Assembly: GCA_019843655.1 (NCBI GenBank)
Contig: JACDQD010000004.1
Coordinates: 26,299,872 to 26,363,871 of the forward strand
Direction: 5' to 3'
Origin: Lethocerus indicus
Lineage: Eukaryota > Arthropoda > Insecta > Hemiptera > Belostomatidae
DNA length: 64,000 nucleotides
The notes beneath the pieces were generated by a model, which was not told where the DNA came from, made no database searches, and saw nothing but the letters and a program-made list of their open reading frames with translations. The stretch's first letter is position 1. The number at the start of each line of letters is the position of its first letter. The translations under genes and the position numbers were made by a program. Shown here one piece after another: positions 12,365-27,100 of this stretch.

Positions 12365-15300
12365 CAATTGTGGATGTAATAACAATAATTTAAACGATGA
12401 GTGTTTAATTTCATTTTGATTGCGAGAATCCAGAGCCTTCTGAATCAATTGTAAGCAGAATGCAATAAAACCATGTGGTTTCCTTCACTTTGTGATCATA
12501 TATCAACAATTCCGCAAAGAATATACATTCTTCGAGTGGAATTTATTGCATACACACAGCGTGGGCATTTTAACAACCAAGAAAATGCAAGCAATTAAAA
12601 TAAGAAGAACCTTATTCCGAACTGAGTACAAATTCATGCTCGAACTTTCTAAGCGAGAACCGCGCCGCGCTGCAAGAGTATCATGGTAATGTGATTTATA
12701 GTCCCAGATGCCAATAGCACACGCGTTTAGCGAGTACGCTGCAGCAAAGTAGAAGCAAGAAACATATTTCATGCGTTTCAGTTTGAGAGGGAAGCGACAC
12801 CGCACATTTACTATTCTGCAGAATTTCCGCTTTGTAAATTTCAAAATCATCGCAAAAACGTTTCGCTCCCACCGTTAGCGCTAATTACGAGTTCAGTTCA
12901 AACAATTTCCACCTCTCTCATGCACGATACCATTCTTCGATGGACAAGTTGAAAACCTATTAATACCAATTCAGAACTTTCAACAAAGAATGTTTTGAAT
13001 ACAGTTATTTATTAAATAACCTTTCGTCGCGGTGTCTCACTCCGAAGTATCGGGATTCAGGAATAAAACAAGACACGCGGTTGAAAAAGGCTTTCGATTA
13101 TTTTCATCCTAAGTACATTCCCTTGGGAAGGCCTCCCGAAAAAGTTCGGACCCAAAATTGTTTGCATGATAAATTCAATATTTGTTTTGAACTTTAGACC
13201 TTCGAAAGTTCTAGTTATTCTCAATGTATAGGGCAGAAATAATGCCACCATTCTTAAAGTGATGAAATTGTAGGCTGAGAGGAAAAGGTGCAGGTAGATA
13301 ATCAGGTCGTGTGTGACAAACAATTTCGGTGAACACAGAATCGAGCCCCGTTCGAGGCGAAATTATTTATCTCGGCGCAAATTCGAAACGAGATAATGTA
13401 GAGTCCTGTATTCCTCGGCGGCTTATCGGTACGCGTTAACCGGAAAGATTGCGCCCCCCCCCCACATTTTTATTTTTCGCCGGCTTCGTCCGCCCTTTAT
13501 ACGGCGGCAATTTAAAACGGGACGAGTCGGAGATTCAAGGCGGCCGACTGCTCGGGCCCGGAGATAGGGCTTCAACTGTACGCCTCCCCCCGGCCAAGTT
13601 TTAACGCGGTAGTAAATCATTCGGCAGTAGGGAAGGGAAGGAGGCCCCCCAGTGAATTAAATTGTTTTCGCTTTCCGAGTTCTCTTTTTTTATATATTTT
13701 TTATCGGATGAGGGATCGCACCGTTGAGACCGGGCTGAAACTGAAGTTATACATCATACAAGTACTGGAGGGGGCTTTCAAGACCCTCCCCGCCACTTAA
13801 CTTGGGGCCAAGTTTCTGACGGAGCCTCATAAGGCGTCAATATTAACTTTGGCAGTTCGATAGCGCGACCTTCGAATTACCTCCCCCATCGAAAGGACCC
13901 TTTATTGTCTCTAGGAGGGGACGTGAAACTTAATTTTTTGTAAGGTACGTACTAATCAAAGCATTCCTGTGTTAAGAGGAAATTGATGTTGAGCTATATT
14001 AATATTGACTGTAATATGGAAGGAATTTTGAAGAAAGGGGGAGATTAATTTTTTAGGGGAGAGGCTTGTAGAACCTACCCTAAGTTAGTTCTAGACTAAA
14101 TAATACAACTGTGCGCTCTGTATATAATATTGGGTTTAAGGGAACAGAAATGGATATGTTGATATCTACTTTGCGGCCACTCGCCGTACTATAAGACCAT
14201 CTTCACTGATGTAATTTCACTAAGCTCATAACTATCAACTGTACAAATGAAGACAATCAAAGCCTTCAACGTTAGGGATTAAACAGATTTCTCATTGGTA
14301 AATAGAGCTACTATCTAGTTGTATTTTTTATTATTTACAAATAAAATAATGAGCGCATAACTGCATTAATAATTGTATTAAATAGCACCATACATTATTA
14401 TTCACACAGAATTATAAAAACTCCCTATATATGATGACTGATCATCATAAAATCGTCTTACCGCATCTAATAAAAATATTTCTGAAAACATACTAGGTTT
14501 TTTATCTCCAGGCCACAGGTTGCAGTTTGGTAACTTGAGATAACTGCCACTGCGTTATAGAAACGTGCGTGTGTGTGTGTGTGCGTTTGTGTGAGTTACA
14601 GGCTAACCTGGCAATAATTAAAATAAGTGTTGTGTACATTTGTTTTGCTAATATTCGAATAAACATCATTACGAGTGCTTTTTAATTGAAAATTCATTTC
14701 AAATGCAGAAACGTAGAAAATGTCTAATTAACAAAGGTTTTTCTTTCTGTTTAATTTCAGCGAATTAGTACTTCTCCCGACAGACAAATTATTGCTTCTT
14801 GGAGTTTAATCAGATTTTAACGCTTTTCTGAACACTTTCCAAAGGGGCGTTACAAATACTCGTTTCATGGAGAGTTTCGTTCCAAAAAAATTAATAGAAG
14901 ATCGCCTTTAACCAGGACACTCGGCGGATGAAACTAAACAACACCTAGGGGAATAAATTATTATATCTCTCGGTCTTCTCTTTATAAAATAATAAAAATT
15001 ATTTTATTGACATCTATATATAAATTTATTTCGCTAAATCTATATACAATTGAGGGAATTAGTTCAACCCGCTCTCAAGTCTTTTTAATTTGCATTTTCA
15101 TGAACTCAACTAAATAATGGAGTATCATTAAATTGCAAATGCTTGAAAAGCAAGATCAAATTTTCAGTCGATGAACAGATGTAACACGAAGTTTTCCACC
15201 GGGAATTAGTTTCCACGACCGGGAATAATTAAAGGGAGATGAGTGGAGTTTTTCATAAATAGAGAAAAATGACGCCGATTTTTCACACTTGAATCATCTG

Positions 15301-18300
15301 CCCATTTTATTCTACCCTATTATTATACTTAATATGTAGACTTACGGCTTAAAAATTGCTCATTAAACGATCTTATAGGGGCAAGGTAAGACTAAAACGG
15401 ACGGGGACGATAAGAGCGCGGTGCAAATGGGGGCCTGAGCACAGGTAACGTAGGGGAAATACACGGGCCGCAACAATTAAATCCCCTTATGCAATTAATG
15501 GGAAACCCCAACTCCACTAATCCCTACTTTTAATTGTTACCTGTAAAATTGTCAGCGGACCTATTACTGTTATCAATTTGAGGGCTCGCAATGAATATGG
15601 AAACGTAAGATTAAAATTGTTACATATGTATACTAGGTTTCCTATTGTATGTTTCTCTTTGTATGTACGTCAATATATAGAGAATTTGTTTTGAGGTCAA
15701 CTGTTTATTCATTTAGACACTGGCTAACTTTCCAATTAAGGGCCACTGCACCTCATCAGAAACATATAAAACAGTAGCACTTAAGATTTTCAATAAATCT
15801 CTGGCTAACTTTCAATTTTAGAACACTAGGAATATGAAGCTATGAAACTGGAGCACATATTATATTATCGACTTCCACTGAAATTTAACATTCTGGCACG
15901 GTAATACCCAGCGAACTGCTGTCATTTAACGGCTCGATGTTTTATTAGTAGCGTCTAACTGATTAACAACAAGGCAACTGCGTAAAGACGAAAACTGGCA
16001 ATTCAATTACAGAATTCTTCCACTACAGAATTACAGCGCTTAGGCGACAGCTAAGTGCTCAAGGTCTCCATAGTACAAAGTGTTTCATGTCTCTCATAGA
16101 TACACTTCATTAACTTGCCATGACCGATACCACACGTGAAGCTATCTATGTTAGCCTGCTATTACCCTTTTACGATTTACTATTATAACAATTTTCTTGT
16201 TTCATGTTTTTTGTTGTTGTTATAATTGCAGAACTGTTACTCTAATGATAATATTATATAAGTACGCTCCTAACGGGATTAAGTTTACGAGAGTATTATA
16301 AAACTATTCCGAAAATATCCAAACGCTAAAAATATATTAAATTCCCCTATCGATAATTCTGTTACAATCGTCAATTGCTCGGCCGATCTTTCTGTTATGA
16401 TGAAATCTGCCGCCACTCAAAAGAAAAATTCAAAGCTAATTACTACGGATTGTACTAAAATTGCTTGAACAGACATAGGCTTAAACCATTTGGCCACTAA
16501 ACGATCTATTATTTACGTATCTCTAATTTAAATAAACAGAGGAGTCGATTACAATAATTGGTACCGCTAGTTTTTTATTGCTCGCAAGACCAGACTATTA
16601 CTTCCGCTTGTAATGACTGGCTAATATCGCGCAGTTACGATGAGATAAAAAGGTAGATAGAAAGACAAAGTGTTAGATTTTTAAGAAATATCTGATACTA
16701 TCAGGTGTTCTTTAATAATTGTCAATGTCTAAGTTCGAAAATTAGGGATCTTCTATTTTATATGCTACTTAATAAATGACGAACAATCTTAATTGTATTT
16801 CGCGACATGTCAATCAAAATTAGGTATCAAAGAGACGTGGTAAGTAAACTTGATTGATGTTGACTAAAAAAAAACGAGACTGCGCGGATATCGATAGAAA
16901 ATAATAAACCGAAAGGATGGGAGTAAGAAGAGCCGTGTCTGTAATAGAACCGCGGCGGGGAGCCATCCATAACCGGCGGAGGAACTGACACCCGGACAGC
17001 GATAAATTCGCGGTCCCTCCCAGTCTCGTTAGTTCTTTGCCGTTCCTGTTTGGCGTCAGATTTTTTTTCTCCACCGCGAACGATCTCCTGCCCTCCGACC
17101 CAATTGCCTCCGGCCGGGGAAGAACAATGCCGACAATTCAGACAATAGTTCCGAGCCGTATAATGGCACGGATTAATCATATCTTATCGGTAGTGCCATA
17201 TACAAAAGGTTATAACCCGTGCAAACCGGAGAGGCCCACGCCTTATCCAATTGTTACTACAAATTTCGTTACTATTCCGGCTTTCCTTTTGGATAACAAC
17301 CGATATACGCCAACTCGTGCGCAGTCAATAAGTTTCGGCATACACAACCGGAAATGTATTATATCACTTGTAACAGTTCCGATTTTTGTTAGAAAACTAA
17401 ATCGGAATTTTAGAAGTAGTTATATGGCATCATTCATAAAACTAAACCACCAAAGTACGCAAATTCCCAAATTAAACATCTATCTCGGTCAAAAAGGGAG
17501 TCAAATTCACGGATATAATTCACTTTATATATAAAAAAAGAAGAAATTAAAATTATACGAGCTAATACCAACTGACAGTAACAGTGTAGTGTGCCCTGCC
17601 GGCACAACCTGCGTGCTTAGGTACCCCACTAATTGACTGATTGAGATGGCGCTAATGAAGATGGAAGAGTAGCTGAAATCAGTCTAAAATTTGACCAAAT
17701 AAGAGGGTGGAGACAGAGCACTGCAAGAATTGTGCTATTCTAGACCATCGTGGACGTCTAAAGTGGTACACGTGGTTAAACTAATGATACAATTTAAAAA
17801 TACGTGTAAAAGTGATCCAACACAAACGGTATAATTAATATATCACAATAATATATTGTGAAAACCGAGGATGAATTCTGTCTTTTGTTTATAAATTCCG
17901 AGGGATATGAATATTTAGATTTCAGATTATATTCCTAGATTGTCGCCTAAAATAAATACTGACTGCTAATAGACGGGAGGCTAATAAGTTTCCATACACA
18001 AATCATTGGCTTAATGGAAGATATAATTCTTATTATAAAAACAAGAGTTACAAACGCGTCACCGTCAATTTCGGCTAATAAATTGCTAAATAAAGATGAA
18101 TGGTTGTATCCAGGGAAAAGTTACCAATGAAGAAAGAAGTGGCCAAATACATCGGACTATGAGCGGCCACTTAATCCGAAAAACACAGGCAAACCTCTCA
18201 ATTCTGAACTTTTAATTGAATTGAATAATTCATTTTCGGTTGAAGTAGGCAGTAAATTACGCTAGCGATCGTTAAAACTGTATTTTATAAACAGAGCAAT

Positions 18301-20530
18301 TTCTAGAAATAGGTAACAATAGGTGGTAGGCAAAAACTGTATTGAAATCGCGTAGTACTTTTAGGAAGAACAATGTTAAAATCGAAATCATTTGGCCTAA
18401 CTTGTTATAAATGTACTGTAATACGCCGTTTCTAAAAATGTATTCGGAGCTATACAAAGATAAAATAGGAATTAAAAGAGCCATTATTGTACTCGGCCGT
18501 GACGGGAATTGAAGAGCTATTCGCAGCGGCGACTTATATTCGGCAAAGGTAATGAACCGAACAGTGGGGTTCGACCGTACAGCAGTAACGGTTTTTCAAA
18601 ATTTTTAAATCGTTTACGTTTAATTGTGTCCCGAATATACCCAAAGGAAGAATTGAAGCGAAAGCAATCTCCGACGTAAATTATTCCCGAAATTCGTAGG
18701 TTTCCGTCTGTCTGAATTAAACGGATTACGCACGACGGGTTTCACCCGTTTTTCCGCTTCGTATCGCTTGAAGCGAAGAATCGATTGATCTGTCGATTCG
18801 TTTGGTCTGAATCTTCCCGTATTAAAACATTTTTCAACAGAAATAATTTAAACCGGCCATTAATCGTGCCTTAGAAATTAAATAATAAATCATGCCTATA
18901 TGATGATTTTTGGAAGCAGTTAATTCATCAAGTTTCTAAAGTTATACGAATATTTACAATATTTTAAAATATAAAAAAATATATAGCGGTACAACTATGG
19001 GCTCCGCCATAGGGTGAGCAGAAACTCAAAAGTAACATTTACTCAATAGATTTTGAGGTGCTAGTGACCACAGAAAATGACTAAACATTTCGTGGCAAAA
19101 AATAAAGGTTGAATGATACCAACGACACGCGGACTACGCGCTGTTGTTGCAATGTATGCAAAACAGATATATTTGACCACTGAATTCCTAAGCGTCGGAG
19201 TGGAAACGTTTCCAAGGTGACCGGGTCCGACTAGGCTATTCTGTTGAAAGGAAGGCGTTTTTTTCGTTTTTTTTTCAGAATACTGCGGCAGGAGTAAAGC
19301 GTGACACCGTTCGACCGCTTCTACGGGAGGGCCAAAAATAAAAGGGTTCGCTTAAGCATGCAATGTGTAGGAGGACCGTGTACCTTCACCCAACGTTCGC
19401 CCCGATACACCGCCCCCGGGGCCAAACACTCGAACCCTCACCTGGAATCTTCAACACGCCTCTGTAGTTCGTTTTCATTATTCACAACTATGCTTTACAA
19501 TTCGGAATTTGGTACATGGAATTCGACATTTTTTCAATTTAATGTAACTGAAATTTCAATAGCTTATTTTCAGAATATTCTCAGGCTATTTATTCAAAAA
19601 GGCGTTACCACTTTTTCGGCACAATTTCTCAATATCATAAATCCCGATAAAATTACCGAAATCTGTCGTTCAGTGAAAATTAAGAAATTTTCATATAAAT
19701 TTTAATTTTAATTAAAAATTTAAATTGTATTCTACAGTAGTATTCTACTATATCTTACTTCGAAAGCCCCACAGTCAGCGAATCGTAACAACTTTTGTTC
19801 CGTTTTATTTTACACTCGTAAAAGTTATCGTAACAATAACCCATTCAAATGGGTTTTTAGTAAATTACAGGGACGGGATTCGAAACAACACCGAAACAGA
19901 TACGACTATGATAAAATCTGTAAGTTCAATAACATCTATTATAATTGCGCTGTTATTTAGCGTTGAAGTTGTAAAAACTGTTTTTTTTCACTAGACACTG
20001 CGTTTATCTCTTCATTCCTCATTTCTGTAATCGTAGAAGACTGCGGTATATTCATGGCGGCCTAACGATGACAAGGCATCGGTCGTGAAGATGGTTAATA
20101 TTCAACTCCCTCGGGTGCGTATAACGAGCCGGGGGGCGGCTGGGCTCTTGGTCGTAAATGTCATTTTATTGGCGAGGACTCTCCTGCCGGTCGGGGGGAA
20201 AGTTCCTGCAGCGAAAGGGAAAGCCCCGGCCTCCTATCTCCCGCTAAGATCCGCCTACGGCCCAATCTCTTTGATCCCCCCCACCCAGCAATTGGAACAC
20301 GTTGGCATAGGGTTTTCTCCCCTCGCCCGTAATTCTGGGCTTGTTTGTACTACCGTAATTATTCACCGCCCCGATTATGCGTAAGATAACATTTTACGCC
20401 CACTATTGCCAATAACCCAACTCCGTTTTTACCCCCCGCTACTGTTATAATTAACATTTGTAATCGCGCGAAAGTTGGTAACAACAACTCTGAAGAGTAT
20501 ACCGGAGTTGTCTTGTTTTATCGAATGGAA

Positions 20531-20585
20531 TTAGCGATTGAATGAAAATTCAGTTCGCCGCCGGGATTCGAACGCAACAAACTAT
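20531..20585 (-). mobile_element. tRNA-derived SINE remnant (B-box part)
   Basis: Read on the minus strand, the sequence GTTCGAATCCCGGCGGC carries a good match to the pol III B box (GGTTCGANNCC type). The following TTCATT...CGCTAAT sequence resembles the piece at 24.1 kb. Only the 3' part of the tRNA-like head is recognisable and no A box is visible, so it is a truncated or decayed copy. A degenerate tRNA pseudogene is the alternative. Confidence 0.4.
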
Positions 20586-20589
20586 TAAT

Positions 20590-23500
20590 ATTTTTAAATG
20601 ATGGCCTATAAATATATACTGACATAAATAGGATGAATACGGACGGATTTGAAATGTTTGATATTAATCGGAATTTCCCAGGCAAAGAATTGGGTGGCAT
20701 TTTACACTAGTACTGCGATAACAACGAAATGCTCTCGGTATATATTACGATAAGAAATATCACAGTATGTTGTATCTATGAATAAACGCTAGAATAGAAA
20801 TATTAACATAGAATACCTGTTGTGTGTTCGGCGAAGTTTTTGAGTAGCATCATTTTTTTGGGTTGCGGGACAGAAGATAATTTCGTTTAACATTTCGTTA
20901 GCGTGACATAGTTGTTCTTGTGTTCAGTTTATGATTGGAAATCCATGAAAATCAAATCGTATATTAGAGATATACAACTGAGGATGATTTTTAAAAAAAC
21001 TGGTTGAAGTATAGACGCCCATCAATCGATCGAATTAGAGTCCGATGAATGATACGGCTCGATACCATCGGCATGATGGTTTCAAGTAATAGAAAGCGTC
21101 GAGTGCAGCTCACCGCAAGCGACTCGCAAGTGCTTCACACAGAATCATTCAACAGAAAATCCTAAAGCGGCTATTTTGACGGTTTATCTTCTCCGCCAAG
21201 CTATAAAATAGTCGCCCGATTCATCAAAATCAAATCGTGCTTCAACCGAGTGCTTGAATCTTTTGAAAAGTGAATAAAAAATCAAACAAAAATAAACACA
21301 CTGTCTGATTATTGATTCCCTTTGAGACAATACCATCGTAATCTCGAATTTCCGACGGGTCGAGCGAGCGCGAGAATTCCAACACGGTAAACAATCAATG
21401 CCTGGGGAATGTTCGGGAACCCCGCTAAAGAATTAACGAGATTCGATGAAGTTAACAATGAAAAATATGTTTTATAAAGTACAAAGGTAAGGAACCAATA
21501 AAAGCGATGGAATGCGACGCGGCGAAGACGGCATACAGGATGCGCGCGATAGAACATTCCCTCATGAATATTAATCACTTTTGGACTGAATAAAACGGTT
21601 TGCAATATATATCATCTATTTCCAGGCTATCGAATAGATTCAACGTTCGACTATACCATGTTAAATTACTTTCTTCATTAATTAAACAGGAAGTTAAAAA
21701 AACAGACAAGCCTGATTGTCTAAAAAGAAGATCGGAATATTAGCACTCGTGAGTTTTAAAACACCTGAAAATAATAATATACATATATTTTTTGCAATCA
21801 AATAACCTTCTTCCATATTTCAGTTCCTTGTTCGGGAGTAAAAAGGAAGTGTTTTAGTCACGATGAAAGCGTAAAGGCATTGTGTCACGCCAAAATATAG
21901 TCTTCACTGCGCATTTCACAGCCAAAATGTGTGCTACAGTTCACCTATCCCCTCTAACTCTTATCTTAAGATATAATATAACAATAAATGGCGACAATTA
22001 ATGAATCAACGGCCGGAACTCATTAGTATGACATATAAGCATAATTTAAGAAACGCTTTCTAAGTTTCAATTCGTTTCATGTTAAATTAAATATCACTGA
22101 CAGGATTTGTCCAACTATCTACGATTATGATGCCATTGCACCGTTCGAAGCATGGTTTTATGATTGACGAATATTCCATAAATCCTTAAAAAAATGGAAT
22201 GACTGGATCAAAACTAATTTCCCATCTCGCGAGCGTGGAAATATTTCCTAGCGGCCGAAGCAATTATCTTAAGAGTTCATAAAACTGAATATATAAAGGC
22301 TGGATACATAAATAATTTCCGCGAAACGCTGTATCCATTTAATATAAGGTGCGGTTAACTTTAACGGCCGCTATTTTTTTGTGGGCAGGGGTTTTCATAA
22401 GAATTTATTGGCCCTTTTTCGAGCCGTAGAGAGTTCGGCTTTGAAAGAAAAAAAAATAAAGAAAAAAGAAAAATATAAAACAAAATAAAATATGCTTCCC
22501 TCAGGACTTGGGAATAGCACCGGCAACAGAATGGTCTCCGTACTATTGTCTTACTAAAAGGGAATGGTCCTATATTTAATGGACGTTTGGAAAGGAAATT
22601 ACGATTGTATATTAATTTTCCGGTTGTCCTAATCAATAGAATTGGCTCGAAACATAACACTAATAATGATAAACATGATGATCTTGTATATAAAAACTCT
22701 GTATTATGGAAATTAATTCTAAAGCTCAGTTAAAAAATCCCCAAGAAGTAAATACTACAATATTATTTGTGCTGAAACGCATAATAATTGGGAGTAAACA
22801 GAAAACTATTACTGACGATATTAGTCGTGGTGTCTAAAACTAGTTATTTATAATATTGTAATATAATTAAACCGCTTTTATTCATATATTAAACCGTAGC
22901 CGATAGTCAACAGTTACACGATTGAAGCGACAAAGTATCTGCGCCATTATTAACGCCACTCAATAACATACAGTTCCAGGTTTTCCGCGTTTTTTTCTTG
23001 CGCATTATAATTCGGAACCGCATTATCCGCGGGCTTGGCAGGCGACCCCCACAGGAGGGGGAGATAAATTCGCACACCTGCGTTCGGCTCCGGAACGACC
23101 GGGTATCGGAACGAATCGGACAAAAGGGGGAAATGCGTACACGGAAATCGAGGCGTGGAAGAATTTGTGAACGCCGTACACGGCCGAGACGATGCTGGCG
23201 CGAGCAACTAACTAGCCTTGGGAACTGTGATCTCTTAAAGAATGACGCGGCTAGCCACCGTAGCGACTCGTCTCATTACACAATAAATACCAAGAATAAC
23301 CCCCGCACGAGAAGCTTCAAGTAAAAAGAGACGCTGGAAACAATCCCTCTATTATTTAATCACTTAGACGCATACGATTAGTTTAAAATAGTTACACGGA
23401 AAATAGACCCCGTGCCTCGGAGTATAACCCACCCGTGGATCAGCAATGAGAATACTGACGGTGGCGAGAAGCCAAAACCCTAAAACAAAACAGCCAATTA

Positions 23501-24115
23501 AACATTGACGATCAAACCCCTTTTTTCACGTAGTCAGGTTGCGTTAGTATTTGTCTACTAACAACCCTACATACTACTGTTTTTATAAGATTCTACTCTT
23601 TCAGTCGTAATAATTAAGGAAAACTACCTTATATCGTCGTGATTACAAATTAAAATAAAAGTGCGGGAGTGATGAAATAATCTTCAAGTTTGTTGACAGC
23701 AATACAGAAATATTATTGTGTTCGAAGTCGCAGAATCGCGTTTCTGGTCCAAAATCCAAATTAAGATTAATATTAAATGTTATGAAAACGTGAAAAACTA
23801 AACAGTGATATATTCCTCCATGAAAAAAATAGTCGTCTCATTATTCCTTTTATGGGGGGAAATTGGACAGATTTTGGGCTTACGAACGGCGGAGAGAGAG
23901 AGAGAGAGAGGGAGGGAGAGACTGTCAGTGTCATCGGAGTAGACCGCTCTCAGTGTGCCAAGGTCCTGGCAAGGCGAACCGGTGTGGGCTTTCTCTCCCC
24001 GCTACCGTCCACATTCGAACGGCCAGAGGCGGCTAAAACCGCGATTGAACATACTTTAACAATTCCATCATCGGACAAAGGAAAATCGAGTCTGAATATT
24101 AGCGAAGGAAGGAAT
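20590..24115. other. Noncoding stretch, no gene recognised
   Basis: No exon can be supported on either strand. The stretch contains a GC-rich patch near 23.00-23.24 kb and a (GA)n tract at 23892-23921. Open frames are short and resemble nothing I recognise. Confidence 0.55.
23892..23921 (+). repeat. (GA)n microsatellite
   Basis: A purine run of GA dinucleotides passing into GGGAGGGAGAGA. It is one of several GA/CT tracts spread over the gene-poor part of the window. Confidence 0.8.
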
Positions 24116-24120
24116 ATAAT

Positions 24121-24186
24121 GAAAGCCGCCAGGATTCGAACACGCGTCCTCTGCGCCGCTTTTCAAACGATTAAACCACAGGAAAT
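24121..24186 (-). mobile_element. tRNA-derived SINE head
   Basis: On the minus strand a B box (GTTCGAATCCTGGCGGC) lies about 40 bp downstream of an A-box-like TGGTTTAATCG, with GCGGCGCAGAGGACGCG between. That order and spacing are those of a tRNA-related pol III promoter. The sequence after the B box (TTTCATTATATTCC...CGCTAATATTC) resembles the copy at 20.5 kb, which favours a dispersed SINE over a functional tRNA. No acceptor-stem pairing is evident. Confidence 0.5.
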
Positions 24187-24189
24187 TGT

Positions 24190-27100
24190 AAACTCTGATA
24201 TGTTGAAATATTCCTTTCTTTTTAAATTTCAATCTATAAATATAGATGCTGATAGAAATTAATTAGTTGATCCGATTTCTCTGGTAAAGAATTAGGTGAC
24301 ATACGACCCAAGTACCTGAGATAAAAAATGGCCAAAGACGACGAAACTTGAGGATTAATAATGTCGAAAAAGCCAGTTGAGCTCTGGACATCCGTCCGTC
24401 GATCGGATGAATAATATATAGTTCAATATTATAATTTTGATATTCATCGATGACGAACAGTTACGAGAGAATTCTCACACCGTAACGGAAAGTGCACGTA
24501 ACACAGGGCGTAAATAATTATTCTGTTATCTAATTCAATGCCTAAGAAATTATGTAAGAATTCATTTTAAATTTGTAGGAACACTACACTTAAACCTTAT
24601 TATTTTAGACATTATTTTTTATTTGATATTCAGTGGGAAGGAAACAGAAAAACGCAGCTGTGATAATACTAAAAATACAATTTATTTTTAGCTGTACTGA
24701 CAGCGTTTTTCATCCTAAACCTCTAAAGTTGGTTCGTTACTTGATGCAAATATTTTTTTTTAAGCGATCGATTAACTGCTATGTAAATGAGACTGAATTG
24801 TATTTTTTGCTGTCCGGCCACTGAACATTATCGGCGATATAACACTGGACGAGTACACTGTTAAGTTCAAGGAAAACCAATTTGATGCCTTGCGGCGGAC
24901 GAATACATTCAATTAGTTTTCACAAGCCGTTCGTACGGAGCCAAGTTTAAATGGAAAATACAAGTTGATAGTTTATGAAATATGGAAATGGGAGAATGCC
25001 ATTCGATTCCCACGATTTTGGCGCAGTTTCCCGGCCAGGGGTAACGGAAACAGCCAAGGCAAGCGACACTCCCCTCGGAATGAGCTTAGCAAGTGACAAC
25101 TGGGCCAAACGACTAAGACAGCGGTGAATATAAAATGGAAAATACAAGGTTATATTCACTTAAATTTGTAATTCGAATTTATCGATACGAGTTTGTGGGA
25201 ATTCTCTGTTTAGATTTTATTTTATAATTGACGACTTTACTATCCCGCTTCACTTTTATATCGTACATAATTTGTCCCATATTCTATTTACGTAGTAACG
25301 GTACATGTTATTACGTTATTAACAACTTGACGGATCTTCAGGCTGTGTGTCAAAGTCTCGAAATTTATCCACGTTTAATTGCAACAGGGGACAATCGGGA
25401 TACCATTGACCGGTCGCTATGTAATAACTCCAATCAGTCATATTCTTTATTTACGAACTAACGAACGCTATAAGCATATCTATTTTCATGATTAAACGTA
25501 AAATTGGATGTCTCGCTTCCCCTACATACGTATTTTACTGATCTTCTCGACAATGCTATCAATTATTATGTTTTCTCTTTTGTAAAAAATAAAATTAGTG
25601 GTTAGAAAGGCACAATAAAAAAAGTACTGTGAGCTATCCGTAGGCTACAAAATGTCATGCCAGAATTAAACGTTTTTGAAGAGTTTATCGCACCTCCAGC
25701 GTGTGGAAAACGTGTGGGGACAAACAGTTAGGAAAGCGACGATTCCGGCCGGCCCGGTAATTGCTCGGCCGAACAAGCCCAACGGAAGGATTATAAGTAT
25801 TAAAGTTCAACATCTGTTGTACGCGGGAGGCGTATATTTTCGCCGCACCGCCCACATCCACCCCCCCCCCTACACCCCTGCAACCGATAATGGGGGTCCT
25901 TTTACCAGGTGTTCTTTACAACCAATGCCGGCCGGCTCTTTTGTTTACGGACCTATTCCCCGCCACGATTTCCGGTTTCGGATTTCGAACGGGCCGAATC
26001 CTGAGACGAGTTTTTGCAGAATCGCCGGTTAAGGACGTGTCTATTCTAACACCAGTTGAGGAACCAGTAAAATATAAAAGAATCACAGATAAGTCATGGA
26101 TTTTACAGCTATTTAATTCAGATAATTTCACTCTGCGCCGCATGTTTAACCGGGGACTATTAGAAAAAGACTGGCTCAGTATCTGCTACCTCCAATTGCA
26201 GACTGTAACGATAGCTGCATTGTTTATGTAAACATTTAGAAGGGACGATAAAACGTCAAGTTAGAGCTGGCAGGAGTAATGACGCGATTAGTGTGCTCTA
26301 TTGCCCTGTGGATCAATCAATAGGGCGCTAAAGTGGCGCAATTTCAGTTTTACAATCCGTCGACGACAGAGAGTATCTCGTTCACAACCACGGTAAAACA
26401 ACTATTATGAGTTTAATAGTGTAGTAGTAGTGCTATAACAATAATTTCGTGCTTGTAAGTAAAGCAATGATAAGCACAATGGCTGTGAATCATTGTTTCT
26501 AGATAAAAATGTTCTAATTGTCATAACTAGAGTAATAATGAACACTGCTTGCATGACACATATCAAGTGATATTAATATTAGTTGTGGTAATAGTAGGTG
26601 TAGGACTATAACGATTTTGTATATATTAACTACATACCCCATTGTGTAACCGAAACATGGCGTGAAATGAAATCGAAATAGGAACGTACAATTTCTGAGA
26701 CGGCCGAATCTTAAACCTGAGCTAATCTTTGATTAAAGACGCGAGTGTCATACGGTCCGACCTATAACGGGATCCTCCAGTTCACTGCGAGGTGAATATA
26801 CCTACCGCGGACGACAGTCGTATATAATTATTATTACGGGTGGAAATTTATGTCACCGCAAATTACCCACTCGCTCATTGAGAGCGGGTTCCGGTAGAGT
26901 CGCCCTTTGGGGACACCCGTCAATCGCACCATTGTAAAGCGCTCGGACAAATGATGGGGGTCGCGTCAACTCGAGCACACGTGCCCGCTATGCGACATAC
27001 AACAATTTCCGGAGTCAAAGTAATAAAGTCCCTTCAATCAAATTCCATGTAAAATACGTATTGAAACACTGGGATAGGTCCTACGCATACCACAGAGCGA

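Larger units (their letters stand above)
5690..20525. other. Noncoding stretch, no gene recognised
   Basis: About 15 kb without a supportable exon. The longest open frame is 165 codons at 17037-17534 on the plus strand. It has no motif I recognise and no compositional sign of coding. GC-rich patches occur near 6.98-7.26, 10.43-10.70, 11.58-11.70 and 13.42-13.62 kb. There is a GA-rich strand-asymmetric tract at 9270-9316 and a 20-bp direct repeat at 12.3 kb. CpG remains common throughout. Confidence 0.55.

Noticed and set aside
17037..17534. Longest open frame of the gene-poor region (165 codons, plus strand)
   Set aside because: No recognisable domain, no transposon motif and no supporting splice or start context. 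A second frame on the opposite strand overlaps its 5' part. A frame of this length is possible by chance in 44 kb.
25676..26231. Overlapping open frames of 113-118 codons on the plus strand
   Set aside because: They lie in a GC-rich islet that naturally lacks stops. Three frames are open at once and none has a known motif.
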